Below, in pieces: positions 11,446 to 23,290 of a DNA stretch of 64,000 bases; position 1 is the stretch's first letter, and every line of letters starts with the position of its first letter. Location: NCBI GenBank assembly GCA_030180135.1, contig CM058236.1, positions 58,183,728 through 58,247,727 of the forward strand, given 5' to 3'. The stretch is from Orychophragmus violaceus. Taxonomy: Eukaryota; Streptophyta; Magnoliopsida; Brassicales; Brassicaceae. Both the position numbers and the translations under genes were made by a program. Under the pieces are notes generated by a model that worked only from the letters and a program-made list of their open reading frames with translations, did not search any database and was not told the origin of the DNA.

Positions 11446-12409
11446 TTATAGCTTCTATCTTCCCATTGAGATCAAGGTACAGAGCATCTATCTTTCCATT
11501 GAAGTCCACTGTACTCTTCTGCTGTCCTTCCAAGAGTTGTTCCAAAAGTCCCATCATCTTATCATTCTGCTCATTTTTAGGAGGAACAGGCTGATATGAT
11601 GAAGAACCATAATCTCTAGTAAATGTGTTGTTCTGCTGGAAAGGTCTCTGAAATGCAGACTTTGGTGTGAAACCTGAAGCATGTCCTTGCTGATTCCCAT
11701 ACCTCTGACCTTGATAACCAGCTCCAGCTATGTAATTAACATCCTCAATCTCCTGGACATCCACTTTCTTACCAAGTAAGATGCTATGGACAAAATCAAT
11801 CGTCTTGTTCATCTCAGCTATCTGTGAGCTATCAACTTTGCCACCAGATTTTTGTCTCTCTAAATCAGCATTCTTGACACTATTGCTGGTCACCAGGTTA
11901 TCAATAAGTTCATTGGCTTCTTCTGGAGATTTAGTGTAGAAGTTTCCAGTACTTGCAGCATCTAAAGCCATCTGATACCACAAATAAACTCCTCTGAAGA
12001 AGATACACAACAACTGCACCTCAGAGAAACCATGATGAGGGCAATCTCTCTAGTACCTCTTGAATCTCACCCAGGCTGCCTTAAAAGGCTCTGTAGATCC
12101 TTGCTTGAATGTCAAGAGATCCTGTCTAAGCTGATCGGACCGAGCATCATCATAAAAGTGTCGCATAAACTTCTCCTTTACTGCATTCCAAGTAATCAAA
12201 GTCCCAGGTGGAATCTGACTTAGCCAATCAGCAGTTTCTCTTACAAGAGAGTGAGGAAAAAGATTGCAGTGTAAGTAGTCATAGGTCACTCCATTGTGCT
12301 TCATCCCAGTGACAATAGACTAAAAGTGCTCTATGTGGTCCATAGGATGCTCATGTGGAGATCCGCTGAAAACACGCTGTCCTACTAGTGTGTAGTACTA
12401 GGTCTTCAG
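11446..12409 (-). pseudogene. Athila gag, central part
   Basis: Structural polyprotein fragment between the copia 1 and CACTA 1 insertion sites. Readable sequence: HEHPMDHIEHF, HNGVTYDYLHCNLFPHSL, ADWLSQIPPGTLITWNAVKE, FKAAWVRFKRY, then RDCPHHGFSEVQLLCIFFRG, MALDAASTGNF and a Gln-rich C-terminal region ending DLNGKIEAI at the CACTA site. Three in-frame amber codons are present (plus coordinates 12398-12400, 12320-12322 and 12050-12052). At 12398 and 12050 the family has Gln (KPQYYTLVG and RFKSYQRDCP), so CAG to TAG change is likely. No frameshift is seen in this piece. It once formed part of the virus-like particle coat. Confidence 0.85.
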
Positions 12410-13082
12410 TGAAGGATTGTTTAGTTGATCCTGATTCAATTCTTAGATTCATATCAACCTAAACATGCGGATCTAGGTTCTTCTCAGAATAGAAACAAAT
12501 CATGATCTCACCTTATACCTGTTTGCAGCGGAAAGAGATGGTATGTCTGAGATCAGAGAAACACCGAGGGATGAATCCTCCAAAGGTTCACACACGCGAT
12601 CACAGAAAACGGCTGCTAGACCACAAGGAGCTCGGCGCAGAGAGAGAGAGAGTTGTCGGCTGGAGTGTTAGGGTTAATTGTTCAGAAACTCGAGTTTTAC
12701 CTTATAAAACTTGTCTCATTCCGTTTGGGCCATTTGGCCCAAACACCAATTAACTAGACGGCATTCGCGCACTGTGTCGACCGATACCCCTTGTGTATCG
12801 ATCGACACACAGTGCCTAAACCGTTTTATTCTCTCTAAGTACAGTAAATGCCTAGCACTTTTACCGTACTTCTGCTAAACCGTTCCTACACATTTTCCTG
12901 TTAGCTTAGGCGTGTGACCCATATGGGATCATATAATAAAGGCAATAAGTCCAAGACTTATAGATCATGAGCGGACTCTAGCAAGCCATCATGACCCCCA
13001 GTATTATATGACTTATGTCTGATCATTGACATACTCTTACTTTCTAGAGACAGTACCGAGATTACTGGACACAATTCCAACA
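12410..13082 (-). repeat. 3' LTR of copia 1
   Basis: Reads TGTTGGAATTGTGTCC...CCTTCA on the minus strand. It contains a TATA-like TATAAG (12701-12706) and, 72 bp upstream of it, one pair of the CGATCG motif (cores 12778 and 12799). Confidence 0.95.
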
Positions 13083-13093
13083 ATCTCCCACTT
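13083..13093 (-). other. Polypurine tract of copia 1
   Basis: AAGTGGGAGAT directly abuts the 3' LTR on the minus strand; the same tract precedes the 3' LTR of copia 2. Confidence 0.9.
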
Positions 13094-16000
13094 GTACTGG
13101 AATCTCTGTATTCATAATCCTTTTGTCACAATATCTCGATTAGTCATAAGGCAAGATTGGTGTCATCCTTATAAAGCCTAATCTTGTTCATCGGACTCTG
13201 ATTTGATACTGACAATCCAAACGACTCGGGACAGTCCGTTTGAGCATGGCCATGCATTTTCCAGTATTCAAATCTCCGATTGGCCTAGAGATATTCACTC
13301 CATTTATATTGGAGGGACAAATTCCGTCTTGTTCCATCACTGTAAACTATTCATTTCATAATGTACCCAAACAAGGTCCTTATAACTATCGCAGAACGAT
13401 AGCGTTAGACAATGATCAAAGTGCATCAGTCCATGTGCAGTCACATGCATGCGAACTCAGGTCTAAGGACTATACTCTATAGTCGTAGTAAGAATCTCTT
13501 ATGACACAGATATAAATATCCTGAAGAGTTCTTATAAGCGGGTCTTGTCCGGTCGTATGTTCCCAAACATACACCTATGTACTGACTTTGATGCCGCGCA
13601 TCTATGACACACTGAGACTTTGTCATAAGTCACGTACCAATCCAGTCTCACACGGTTGTTGGTGTTCCAATTCCAACAACCTTCGACTAGGGACGGGATG
13701 ATATAAACATCTATCAAATATAGGGTCTCATGATCAAGCTAAATGACTTCGATGACTCAAGATCAAGTCATTTACTTCGATGACCTATAAAATGGTTTAT
13801 ATCACTTTGGAACGATTATTTCATCACAGTTAAAATAATCTTGAAATAATAATTTCATTAAACATCTTAAATGTTATTTCAAGAACATATCCAATAACTA
13901 AATAAAGCCCTTTAATAACTCCCACTGAAATTGAGACTTTATCTTAATTTCACTTATCCTACAGCAACAGTCCGCGACTCGTGCTTAGGCCTAAGGAGTG
14001 GCTTCGTTAATAGATTAGCAACGTTCTCATTCGTTGAAACTTGCTGATCTACTTAACATCTCTGTCATTTATCTCACGGAATAGGTTATACCTATCCTCA
14101 AGGTGTTTGGACCTCTGATGTGCAGCTAGTCTCATCTGTGCTGTAAATCACATCAAGTTCAGTGACGAACTCTTCTTTCCAAACAACCTCTTTCGCGACT
14201 TCCCAAGCTGCGAAATGTTCAGCTTAAGTCATGGAGTCAGCAACAGTGCCTTGCACCGCCAGATAGACACAAGATATAACCGGACTGTGATCGGAAATCA
14301 TCTTTGTCTATTGGAAACTTGCCTTTCAGACTCTACCGACTTGTAGCACCTCACTTTCTCCGTAACTCAAGAATTTATCCTTAGTATTCCTCAAATACTT
14401 TAGGACATTCTTTACGGCAATCCAGTGATTCTTTGCTGGATTTGACTGGTCTTTACTTGTCTCGCTTAACATTAAAACAACATCAAACAAGTACGTTTCA
14501 TGGCATACATGATAGATCCAATTGCCGACGCATATGGAATCTTATCCATGCATTTAAGCTCAGCAGTTATCGTAGGATACTGTATCTTGCTTAACTTAAT
14601 GCCATGTGACATTGGCATAAAACCCTTCTTGGATTGCTCAAAATGTGTAGGACTTTGTCAATTTAAGAATCCTGACTTTGTACTACCAGCTCTTTTGGAT
14701 CTCTATCTTTAGATCCAAAATCCAAGAACTACGTGGCTTTACCCATGTCAATCATTAAACCAACTCCCAAGCTAGTCCTTTACCGACTACAGCGTTGGGA
14801 CGTTATATCCGATAATCAGTATGTCATCGACATACACTTTGAGAAATGCAATATCGCTCCCACTAATCTATTAGTAAACACACAGTTCCGCTTAGTTCCT
14901 GTTCAAGTCAAAACTTGACTACTTCAACAGAACGAAGATTCCAACTCCGATATGTTTGCTTCCATCCATGAATGGATCGATGAAGCTAACTTACATAAAA
15001 TGTAATTTTTTCGGAGTCCGGGCTCACTTTCGCTTCTTTGAATTTCGCAGATTCATCGCTTTCAATGATCATCAGATCATGCGAACTTTCAATGATTATC
15101 AGGTTCAACTAATGACGAGAAATCACTCTCGGATTAGTAACTGATTCATTCATATCTGCGAACTTCAGGCTCCACAGGTGTAGATTCTACAGAAATCTGT
15201 AAATCCTTCCGCTGCTCTCCCTCAATAGGTTAAGCAGCCTCCTGTATTTCTCGAATTTCTTCGAGTTGTACTTTTACTCCCACTGTTCTTCTTGGAAAGT
15301 AACTTTCCTTCTTAGAAAACAGAATGGTCGTAAAAATACTTTTTACTCCCACTGTTCTTCTTGGAAAGTAATTTCCCTTCTTAGAAAACAGAATGGTCGT
15401 AAAAGTACCGAGCCTTGGTTTCCCTAAGAAAACTTTGAGTTATACTTTTACTCCCACTGTTCTTCTTGGAAAATAACTTCTCTTCTTAGAAAACAGATTG
15501 GACGTAAAAGTAACAAGCCTTAGTTTCTCTAGGACAACCAGCGAAGTAGCACAACTACAAATACTCAGTAAAGACAAATTTGGATCGATTCCAATCCACA
15601 TTAACGTGGTGTCTTTCAACTGATATTTGTGGAACTATTTCAGCGTAAACTTAGATATTTTAGAGCGTTATTCTTAAATAATATCATGGAAGATTCGTGT
15701 GACTCATCTTTAATCATTTCTAATAAGATCTGATTCTTTCTCACAGAAACACCTTCAGGTTTTCAGGAGAAATGAGCTGTGAAACGATTTCAAACTCATT
15801 AAGATGATCACACAATTAATGACTTAAGTATTCTCACTCGTGATTTAATCCAGAGTCTTAATACTTTTGTCACTCAGATCCTATACTTCATTCTGGAACT
15901 CTTTCGACCATGTCAAAGAATTCCGACTTGTGTCTCATCAAATGAACACAGTCACACTCACTGAAGTAATCAATAGAGACAATGAAGTACAGGAAATTTT

Positions 16001-16555
16001 CTCTGGCATTACTGCTCATTGGGCCACATACATCAGTATGTTCCAGGTCCAATAAGCCTTTGGGCCTTTCTCTAGCTCGGCTAAGATAGGCCCTTTTCCT
16101 TTTGGTCCAGTAAACAGAATTCAAGTCTCATAAGATATCTTATCAAATGAGCCCAACAGTCCTTAACTATGGGATTTCTGAATCCGACTTACTCTATGTG
16201 ACCAAGACTTTTATGCCAAGAAAAATCAGGTTTAATTCATTAGATTTAAACCAATTCGGTATTTATGTTATATTTAGGCACTCTTTGGTTTAAGATATAA
16301 AACCCATTCCATGAATAGGGTGCTACAATTAATATTTCATTAAGATCAAAAGAACAAAACTTGTCTTTTATCAAAATGAAAAACATTCAAATTCTTACAA
16401 GAAAATGAAAGACAATTCTGCTTAAAGCAGGTACATTGTAGCAATTACTTAATACAAAACCAAGCCTAAAAGGGATCTATAAGTGAAAACCCTACGGCTG
16501 AGGCAGCATCCCAAGCTCCTTCCAGACATGTAGTTTCACTTGCCCTTCCTTCAAC
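13094..16555 (-). pseudogene. Decayed copia pol (protease, integrase, reverse transcriptase, RNase H)
   Basis: Only scraps translate. Integrase: KRAYLSRARERPKGLLDLEHTD then VCGPMSSNAREN (15888-16124). Reverse transcriptase: KVYVDDILIIG with the catalytic YVDD at 14823-14834. RT end/RNase H junction: a MDKIPYASAIGSIMYAM-type segment at about 14500-14560. Between them are many stops and frameshifts and one short tandem block (15270-15500) in which a segment with the word TTTTACTCCCACTGTTCTTC recurs three times about 80 bp apart. Non-functional. Confidence 0.75.
15270..15515. repeat. Three direct repeats of about 80 bp in copia 1 pol
   Basis: The word ACTTTTACTCCCACTGTTCT recurs, followed by CTTGGAAAGTAA and ending in GTCGTAAAAGTA. 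Starts are near 15270, 15338 and 15445. The duplication lies in dead pol sequence. Confidence 0.7.
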
Positions 16556-16705
16556 GTTCTACTGTTGCTTAGGCTCTGCATATTATCACAAATATCAGTG
16601 CCTCAACCAGTATCCAATACCTTTAAGGACGTTCTACTGTTGCTTAGGCTCTGCATATTATCACAAATATCAGTGCCACAACCAGTATTCAATATCTTTA
16701 AGGTA
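16556..16705. repeat. 75-bp tandem duplication at the gag-protease border
   Basis: Sequence from GTTCTACTGTTGCTTAGG at 16556 repeats at 16631, a 75-bp (25-codon) period. The duplicated peptide includes the protease motif (LNTGCGTDICDN and LDTG-stop), so the putative active-site Asp region is present twice and the second copy ends in a stop. Confidence 0.85.
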
Positions 16706-17586
16706 GAACTTGAAGTAATAACATGAATACCTGAGGAAGTAGTCTCATACATCAACTTCAATTCCTCATCATCTTCCATGAATTTAATGCAATTTCTCTT
16801 CCAATGCCCTGTCTCCTTACAGTAGCAGCACTTACCAACATAAGAGGTATCTGACTCGGGCTCAGAAGACACACGCTTGCCATGATTCAAAATCTGGACA
16901 ACTTTGTCTTCACCCTTGTCAGCATTAGGTTTAGTAAACCTACCCTTCTCGTTCATGAGATTGTGCAGGGTACTCTTCACGTTTGGCTCAACTGTCTTGA
17001 GCATATCATGCAGTTCAGTCAGCGTCTTCGTTAAGCCTTTCTTGATATAGTTCCTTCTGAACTTATCATAGCTTGACGGCAGTGACTGCAGAATGATCTC
17101 AGTTGCCAATTCTTGGCTTACTGGATAATCCAGTTTCCTCAGGTTATCAATGTAACCCATCATTTTACTGACATGAGGACTCACTGGATGATCATTTGGT
17201 AGCTTGCAGCTAGTGAGAGATTTAACCAACTGGTATCTCTCCACTCTTATCTGCTCCTGAAATTTCAATTTCAGGCTGCTGATCATCTCTATTGGCGACT
17301 CCATGTTCTCATATTGCTTCCGCAAGTCTGAGTCCATGGTAGCCAATATCAGACCACGCACATCTACCGCATCATTATAATGCTTATTCCAAGCATTATA
17401 TACTGCATGAGAAGCATTGGACCCGATCCTCACGGGGAGAGCTCTCTCAAGGACATAGTCCTTTCTCTCCTGTCTGAGGACTAGCCTCAGGTTCCGCGAC
17501 CAAGTCAAGAAATTTGATCCGTTCAGCTTGTCCATCTTAAGGACAGACCGGATCGAGAAAGTGTTTTGATTGTTTGTGCTAGTCAT
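16603..17586 (-). CDS. Copia 1 gag with zinc knuckle, intact ORF
   Basis: 327-residue ORF starting MTSTNNQNTFSIRSVLKMDK. The order is that of plant copia gag: KLNGSNFLTWSRNLRLVLRQ, YVLERALP, YNAWNKHYNDAVDVRGLI, MENMESPIEMI-like IEMISSLK, HPVSPHVSKMMGYIDNLRKL, ILQSLPSSYDKFRRNYIKKG, a basic linker, then a CX2CX4HX4C knuckle (CCYCKETGHWKRNC, about residue 253) and the start of protease (LNTGCGTDIC). The frame has no internal stop, in contrast to the ruined pol behind it. It would package the element RNA in a cytoplasmic particle. The start Met fits the gag start of copia 2 (MSMNTFSLRSVLEKDK). Confidence 0.9.
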   Translation of the reverse strand: MTSTNNQNTFSIRSVLKMDKLNGSNFLTWSRNLRLVLRQERKDYVLERALPVRIGSNASHAVYNAWNKHYNDAVDVRGLILATMDSDLRKQYENMESPIEMISSLKLKFQEQIRVERYQLVKSLTSCKLPNDHPVSPHVSKMMGYIDNLRKLDYPVSQELATEIILQSLPSSYDKFRRNYIKKGLTKTLTELHDMLKTVEPNVKSTLHNLMNEKGRFTKPNADKGEDKVVQILNHGKRVSSEPESDTSYVGKCCYCKETGHWKRNCIKFMEDDEELKLMYETTSSGIHVITSSSTLKILNTGCGTDICDNMQSLSNSRTSLKVLDTG

Positions 17587-19224
17587 AACTGAAAATTAAG
17601 ATAAAAGGATTTTAGTTAATATGTTCAATATGATTAATCACGTATTAAATTTAATATGATTAATCACGCATTATATTCAATAACATAAGTTACCCTCAAT
17701 AGAATATAATGATTCCAAGATCCACATATAACTAAGATTGAAGTGGGCCACTGGCCGTCACCAAACCTTAGCTTATATCGGTAAGCCCTATATCGGCTAA
17801 TTATATCCGTGATATAACTCTTGGTTGTGAATCTGGGCCCGAGGCCCAATCCACTCTGATGTCTCAAGGCCCGGGACTCCCGATGGCCCAGTCAAGAAAA
17901 CCAGACTATACAGTCATGTAATCATTAATGTCTGGGACTCCCAATGACATTTATGAATCACAAACCGTCTTATCCACGCAAAAGCAGACACCCTCACACT
18001 GTAAGGCCATGAATACAATTGAATGGGCTTCGACAGCTGACATAGAATGGACAAGACATCCAACGCTTGATATTGTTTGAGGTTCGTAGGTTTATTTAAA
18101 AAATTCATTCCCAAAATAGAAGATTACTATTTCGGGAAACTTTCCATTTTAGAAAACCTACTAATTTTGGAAACTTTCTAAAATTGGAAACTTTCTAAAA
18201 CCGGAAACTTTCTAACTTTAGAAATTTCTTAAAATCCGAATCATGCAAATCTAGAAACTTCTATAAATTAAGAAACTTTCTAATTTCAAAATTTCGGAAA
18301 CTTTAATTTAAAATCGACTTTATAATTTTATAAAATAAATTTTAAATTAATCTGAAGAAAGACTCAAATAATTGGCCCAATTGTTTTAACTTCTTGGCCC
18401 GAGGCCCAAGAATTGGTCCATGTCCAAGACATGACCCAATTGTCCAATTAAATGACATAACCGGTCTGGTTCATTAAAATTGGTCTAACCAAATTTTAAT
18501 TACTACGATGACCACAATTGTCAACCGGTTATATACTAAACCGGATTTTTTTTCAATTTATTTGGTCCAACCAAATCAAATTAGAAAATCCTGGTTTAGG
18601 CACTAAATCCAATAATTCTTTCGACATTGGATTTCTTGTCCCGGTTTAACCAGACTTAATAAAATTATTAAATCTGTTTATTAAACCAGGACGAATTAAT
18701 TTTAATCAAAATTAAACCGAGCCTTTAAACCAACCATGTCGATCGATGAACCAACCGTGTCGATCGATCCATCAACCACATCGGTCGATGCTCTCAGCAT
18801 CGATCCTGCATCGATCGTGCATCGATCCTGTATCGATCGATGCTCTCATGCATGCACTGAACCGAGCCAAAACCCTAACCGTGTCGATCGATGTGCACCA
18901 ACCGCATCGGTCGATGCACCAATATCGAACCAGCATCGATCCTGCATCGATCGATGCTTTCACGCGTTAACAGGGTTAGCCGATAGACTGTATCGACCGA
19001 TCCATGCGATCGTATCGATCGATCCATGCGATCGCAGTCGATACAGACCTCTTGAAATCGCATTCTACCAAATCATATAGCTTGGTTTCTGCAATTTTAT
19101 GTGTGTTTAGGTTTCAATTCTTGTTACTTAAGTGGTTTCTCTTATCAGTAGTTGATTCAAAACACTTTTAAACAAGAAAACAATCCTAAACATTGAATCT
19201 AAACAAGAAAAACCAGAACCAATG
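17587..19224 (-). other. Leader region of copia 1
   Basis: Noncoding 5' leader between primer site and gag. It contains runs of short ACTTTCTAAA/GAAACTTTCT words (about 18130-18310) and, closer to the LTR, a dense cluster of the CGATCGAT motif (18735-19037). No ORF with recognisable similarity. Confidence 0.7.
18735..19037. repeat. Cluster of CGATCGAT motifs in copia 1 leader
   Basis: Cores start at 18740, 18761 and 18782 (21-bp steps), then 18801, 18812, 18823 and 18834 (11-bp steps of a CATCGATCSTG unit), 18885 and 18908 (23 bp), 18926, 18937 and 18948 (11-bp steps), and 18994 and 19016 (22 bp). Spacings are thus close to one or two helical turns. Confidence 0.9.
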
Positions 19225-19236
19225 GCTCTGATACCA
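19225..19236 (-). other. Primer-binding site of copia 1
   Basis: TGGTATCAGAGC on the minus strand, one base after the 5' LTR; complementary to the 3' end of initiator tRNA-Met, as usual for copia. Confidence 0.9.
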
Positions 19237-19237
19237 C

Positions 19238-19912
19238 TGAAGGATTGTTTAGTTGATCCTGATTCAATTCTTAGATTCATATCAACCTAAACATGCGGAT
19301 CTAGGTTCTTCTCAGAATAGAAACAAATCATGATCTCACCTTATACCTGTTTGCAGCGGAAAGAGATGGTATGTCTGAGATCAGAGAAACACCGAGGGAT
19401 GAATCCTCCAAAGGTTCACACACGCGATCACAGAAAACGGCTGCTAGACCACAAGGAGCTCGGCGCAGAGAGAGAGAGAGAGTTTTCGGCTGGAGTGTTA
19501 GGGTTAATTGTTCAGAAACTCGAGTTTTACCTTATAAAACTTGTCTCATTCCGTTTGGGCCATTTGGCCCAAACACCAATTAACTAGACGGCATTCGCGC
19601 ACTGTGTCGACCGATACCCCTTGTGTATCGATCGACACACAGTGCCTAAACCGTTTTATTCTCTCTAAGTACAGTAAATGCCTAGCACTTTTACCGTACT
19701 TTTGCTAAACCGTTCCTACACATTTTCCTGTTAGCTTAGGCGTGTGACCCATATGGGATCATATAATAAAGGCAATAAGTCCAAGACTTATAGATCATGA
19801 GCGGACTCTAGCAAGCCATCATGACCCCCAGTATTATATGACTTATGTCTGATCATTGACATACTCTTACTTTCTAGAGACAGTACCGAGATTACTGGAC
19901 ACAATTCCAACA
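19238..19912 (-). repeat. 5' LTR of copia 1
   Basis: Nearly identical to the LTR at 12410-13082; the differences I see are one extra AG in the AG run, G/T just after it, and C/T in the GTACTTCTGC word. Confidence 0.95.
19531..19640 (-). promoter_or_regulatory. Copia 1 LTR promoter with motif pair upstream of TATA
   Basis: TATAAG-type TATA box (19531-19536) in a TTTTATAAGG context. The motif pair (cores 19608 and 19629, 21 bp apart) lies about 72 bp upstream on the transcribed strand. Promoter function is inferred from position in U3. Confidence 0.6.
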
Positions 19913-19936
19913 TTCAGCTCGAAGTCAGCACGCAGA
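19913..19936 (-). pseudogene. 24-bp sliver of Athila gag between two insertions
   Basis: Minus strand reads LRADFELN in the gag frame; the preceding gag piece (PPAFP, ending at 26768) and the following piece (starting with the duplicated CTGAA) join it in frame. It is bounded by the copia 1 target duplication TTCAG on one side and the CACTA 2 end on the other. Confidence 0.9.
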
Positions 19937-19965
19937 CACTACAAGAAATATGGGTATTGATAGCA
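19937..19965 (+). repeat. Left terminal inverted repeat of CACTA 2
   Basis: CACTACAAGAAATATGGGTA followed by TTGATAGCAC; pairs with 26739-26767. Confidence 0.95.
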
Positions 19966-20539
19966 CCACGAAAACGCTATCATATGTCTATTGTAGCGTT
20001 TCCATAAACGCTATGTTTGTCGCTGCCATCTTAGGTCAGCCATCTACGATAGCACTAATTTGACATGCTATCATATATCTGTCTACGATAGCGCTAATTT
20101 TGATGTGATTATATAATTTTCAGTAGCATTGGTTTATCGCCATTTTATAAATTAATGCAACATATTATTCGTGCAATAATATATATTGTGGTGGCAATAT
20201 TTTAGGGTTGTATTATACTTTATCCTAGCATTTTTGTTGTTGCTGTATTATTATTTATAATGACCAATCTTTATGGTTGTTGTATATCTTATGAACACTT
20301 TTATATTTTGCCATATTTAATATTAATTGGAGCTAACAAAATTTTATTATATAATTATATTTTGAATTCTGGTTTTAAATTATTATTTAAAAATCAATTA
20401 TAATTGCAGAAATATATTTAGAATTTATAAACATATAATTACAAACAATTAATTTTTTCCAACTTAAACATAAACATCCACAAACAAGAAATACATACTC
20501 TAAGTATACGAACAAACACAAGTTCAACTGAAAACAGAA

Positions 20540-22164
20540 ACTTAATAGTTGTAATGTCTCAAGTATGATCCCACAGCATTAGAAGGAAGCTTTACCCATG
20601 GAGGATTTTCGGATAAGTGATGGCTGTCGAAGTATCCCGACGAGATATAGAAGCGTCTGCGAGTCGTTACCAAACAGAACATAGAACCAATGGAGATTAC
20701 TAGAGGCTCCTGCGTGTTGCGAGGTCAATGCTTCAGTTTGTAGAATGTAAAAATTAAGCTTTGTTGATGGAAACAGGGGAAAAAATGCTACCGGTCGTGC
20801 GGTGCATCGATTTCATTGGATAGTTAGTCTTAACAGATCATGAACCTAGAGACATCACATTAAATTTCAGAGATTTAAAGATATAGGAAAACATGCTCTA
20901 GTTACATTATCTAACGGTACAGAAAGTTATAAACTACCTTAGTTGAAACTCGACCTGGAATGAGTTTGACAAGATCCCCTCCTACATTTACAATAGCCTG
21001 CACTTTTCTCATCAGTAATTGAACAAAAAAAGCTTTGAGCAGAGAAAACAGATCAGTTCTTAGAAAATCATCTTAACAGAAAAAAAAAGAGAGACGGGAC
21101 TCAGTGGTATCAAGACCCACACAGGAAGAATCCGCCAAATCCATAACCACAACATTCTAGTCATGAAGAAAAAAGTCAATAACGTAAGGCCAAAACATGA
21201 TGTCCAGATTCAAATAAGTTTCTTTGATCTTAGTCTGATTTCTACTTGAGCTTCTTCACAAAACGCGTAGGAAAAGAGAAACTGAAATTATTCCTCAGAA
21301 ATGGTGTTCTACTTGAGCAGTCTACACAACAACAACAAAATCTTAAGCTTTGCAGGACAAGTTTTACATTCAATACAAATGTCATCTCTAAAAATCTCGC
21401 CACTACAATAAGAGCAGACCCAAATCGAATACACAGCGATGGATAAAGAGATAGAGTTTAGAAAGATAGGGAGTGAGAGATTAGCGGTGGCTACCTAGGT
21501 GGATACACGGCGATGGGTAAAGAGAGCATCCAAGGTGGAGAGCACTACATCTACTATGTTGTATATGTACATGTTATTTGTTATACTAAAAATTTACAAA
21601 ATAGAAACTAAGTACTAACAGAACTTTACCTTTTCAATCGTTCTTCGAGCACTGCTCTCCGGATTGTGGCGGACGAAGAGGCAATCTTCCTCAACCGCTC
21701 TTCTCTTAATCTGAAACGGAACAAAAGCAGATCAACAGCCAATAACCATCCAACTATGAAATACGACGAGAACAGAGCCAGAGATTCTGAAAATATTGAG
21801 TCCAACAAATCTGAATCTGATTAAGCAAAAGACCGGAGGAAGCTGAGTCCACCAGAAGGGTTCGACCGACCACCTCGCCCTCGACCTCGACCTCGACCTC
21901 TTCTTCTTCCTCCAGCAACAGGCGCAACTCTTGGTTTCTTTCCTCTTTTGCCGGTAATCGAAAGGATCGATTTAGGGTTTGTGAGAAATTTGTCTTTGAT
22001 TTTGAGAGATAAGGATAGATGACGAGGTAAGAAGACGAGAGGAAGTGAAAACAGAGAAAGCTTGTGATTTGTGTTTGATTTCTCAAATATTGGCAGAGAA
22101 TCGATAGTTTGCGAAGAGATAACGAGGAAGAAGAAACAGGTTGAAGAAATGGGAAGTTCGACAC
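20540..22164 (-). other. Gene-like, possibly captured sequence in CACTA 2
   Basis: Two stretches look like pieces of host genes on the minus strand, but I cannot name them. Near 20560-20700 one frame reads RRRFYISSGYFDSHHLSENP and PPWVKLPSNAVGSYLRHY before a stop. Near 21830-22160 a pyrimidine-rich 5'UTR-like region with AAACCCTAAATCG precedes a frame containing GKRGKKPRVAPVAGG and a GRGRGRGRGG run. Between them the sequence is AT-rich with short ORFs only. Capture is inferred from the setting inside CACTA ends. Confidence 0.4.
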
Positions 22165-22479
22165 TTTTTAGGAGATTAGGGATTTCGGAAGGTAAATTTT
22201 TTGCCGGGATAAACCAAATATTTGGGCTCTAAACAAAAACTTTTAAGCAAAAATGTGGGCTCTGAAACATAGTTTTTTACTTCTCCATTCAAAAGATTTA
22301 TTTATTTTCTTCTCTTTTTCAAATAACTTTACAAAATAATTTTTTATATTATTAATGAAACAAAAAATTATATGTTTTAATTTTTTCCTATTCTAATTTC
22401 ATGTTCTTAGCATAGACAAATAAGAAAAACTATGATTAACTATAAACTCTAAACCCTATATTCCAATACCCTAAACCCT

Positions 22480-23290
22480 AAATCTTAAACATATACTACA
22501 ATGCTCTAAATTTTAAATAAGATGTTTCAAAACTTGATTTTTTTATTATAAAATGTTAAATTTTGCTATATTATTTGATGTTTAATTTATTATTATTATG
22601 GTTTTAGAAGTTTAGTGTTTATGATTGTGTTTAGGGTATAAAGTTAATATTAAATTTTTGATATTTGAAATTTTTATGTGTTAAATTTTTTTTTATATTA
22701 TTTAATGTTTAAATTTTTAGTGTTTATTACTAGGGGTTTAGAAGTTTAGGGTTTAGAGTTGTGATTAGGGTTTAGAGTTAAGTTAAATTTGTTATACTTA
22801 AATTTTTTATAAGTGTTAAATTTTTGCTATATTATTTTATGTTTAAATTTTTAGTCTTTATTATTAGGGGTTTAGAAGTGAAGGGTTTATGGTTGTATTT
22901 AGGGTTTAGACTTATGGTTAAATTTGTTATACTTGAATTTTTTTTATAAGTGTTAAATTTTTGCTATATTATTAGATGTTTAAATTTTTAGTGTTTATTA
23001 TTAGAAGTTTAGAAGTTTAGGGTTTAGGGTTGTGTTTGGGTTATAGAGTTAAGGTTAAATTTGTTATACTTGGAAATTTTTTATAAGTGTCAAATTTTGC
23101 TATATTATTTGATGTTTAAACTTTTAGTGTTTATTTTTAGGGCTTTAGAAGTTTAGGGTTTAAGGTTGTGTTTAGAGTATAGAGTTAAAGTTTTATATTT
23201 TCTTATAAGCGTTTGATTTGGTTTTGTATATTATATGATGTTTATGTTTAATAATATACAATTTGAAATTTAGTACTTATGAAATATAGG
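22480..23290. repeat. AT-rich tandem repeat, about six units of 126-137 bp
   Basis: The phrase GCTATATTATTTGATGTTTA recurs with variation at about 22565, 22693, 22826, 22963, 23100 and 23225. Each unit also holds a GGGTTTAGAAGTTTAGGG segment, superficially like telomere repeat but not a regular TTTAGGG array. The array lies inside CACTA 2; no coding content. Confidence 0.8.

Larger units (their letters stand above)
12410..19912 (-). mobile_element. Ty1/copia retrotransposon 1, recent, gag-only
   Basis: Complete structure: LTRs of 673 and 675 bp (12410-13082 and 19238-19912) bounded by TG...CA on the minus strand, perfect 5-bp target duplication TTCAG (12405-12409 and 19913-19917), a primer-binding site matching initiator tRNA-Met (19225-19236) and a polypurine tract (13083-13093). 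Gag is one open frame (16603-17586); the rest of pol survives only as scattered integrase and RT scraps. The two LTRs differ, by eye, by two substitutions and one AG unit, so the copy is young although its pol is dead. It must have been moved by proteins supplied in trans. It split Athila gag. Confidence 0.95.

Noticed and set aside
22480..23290. Interstitial telomere array
   Set aside because: The GGGTTTAG words are parts of a longer AT-rich unit, not consecutive TTTAGGG repeats.
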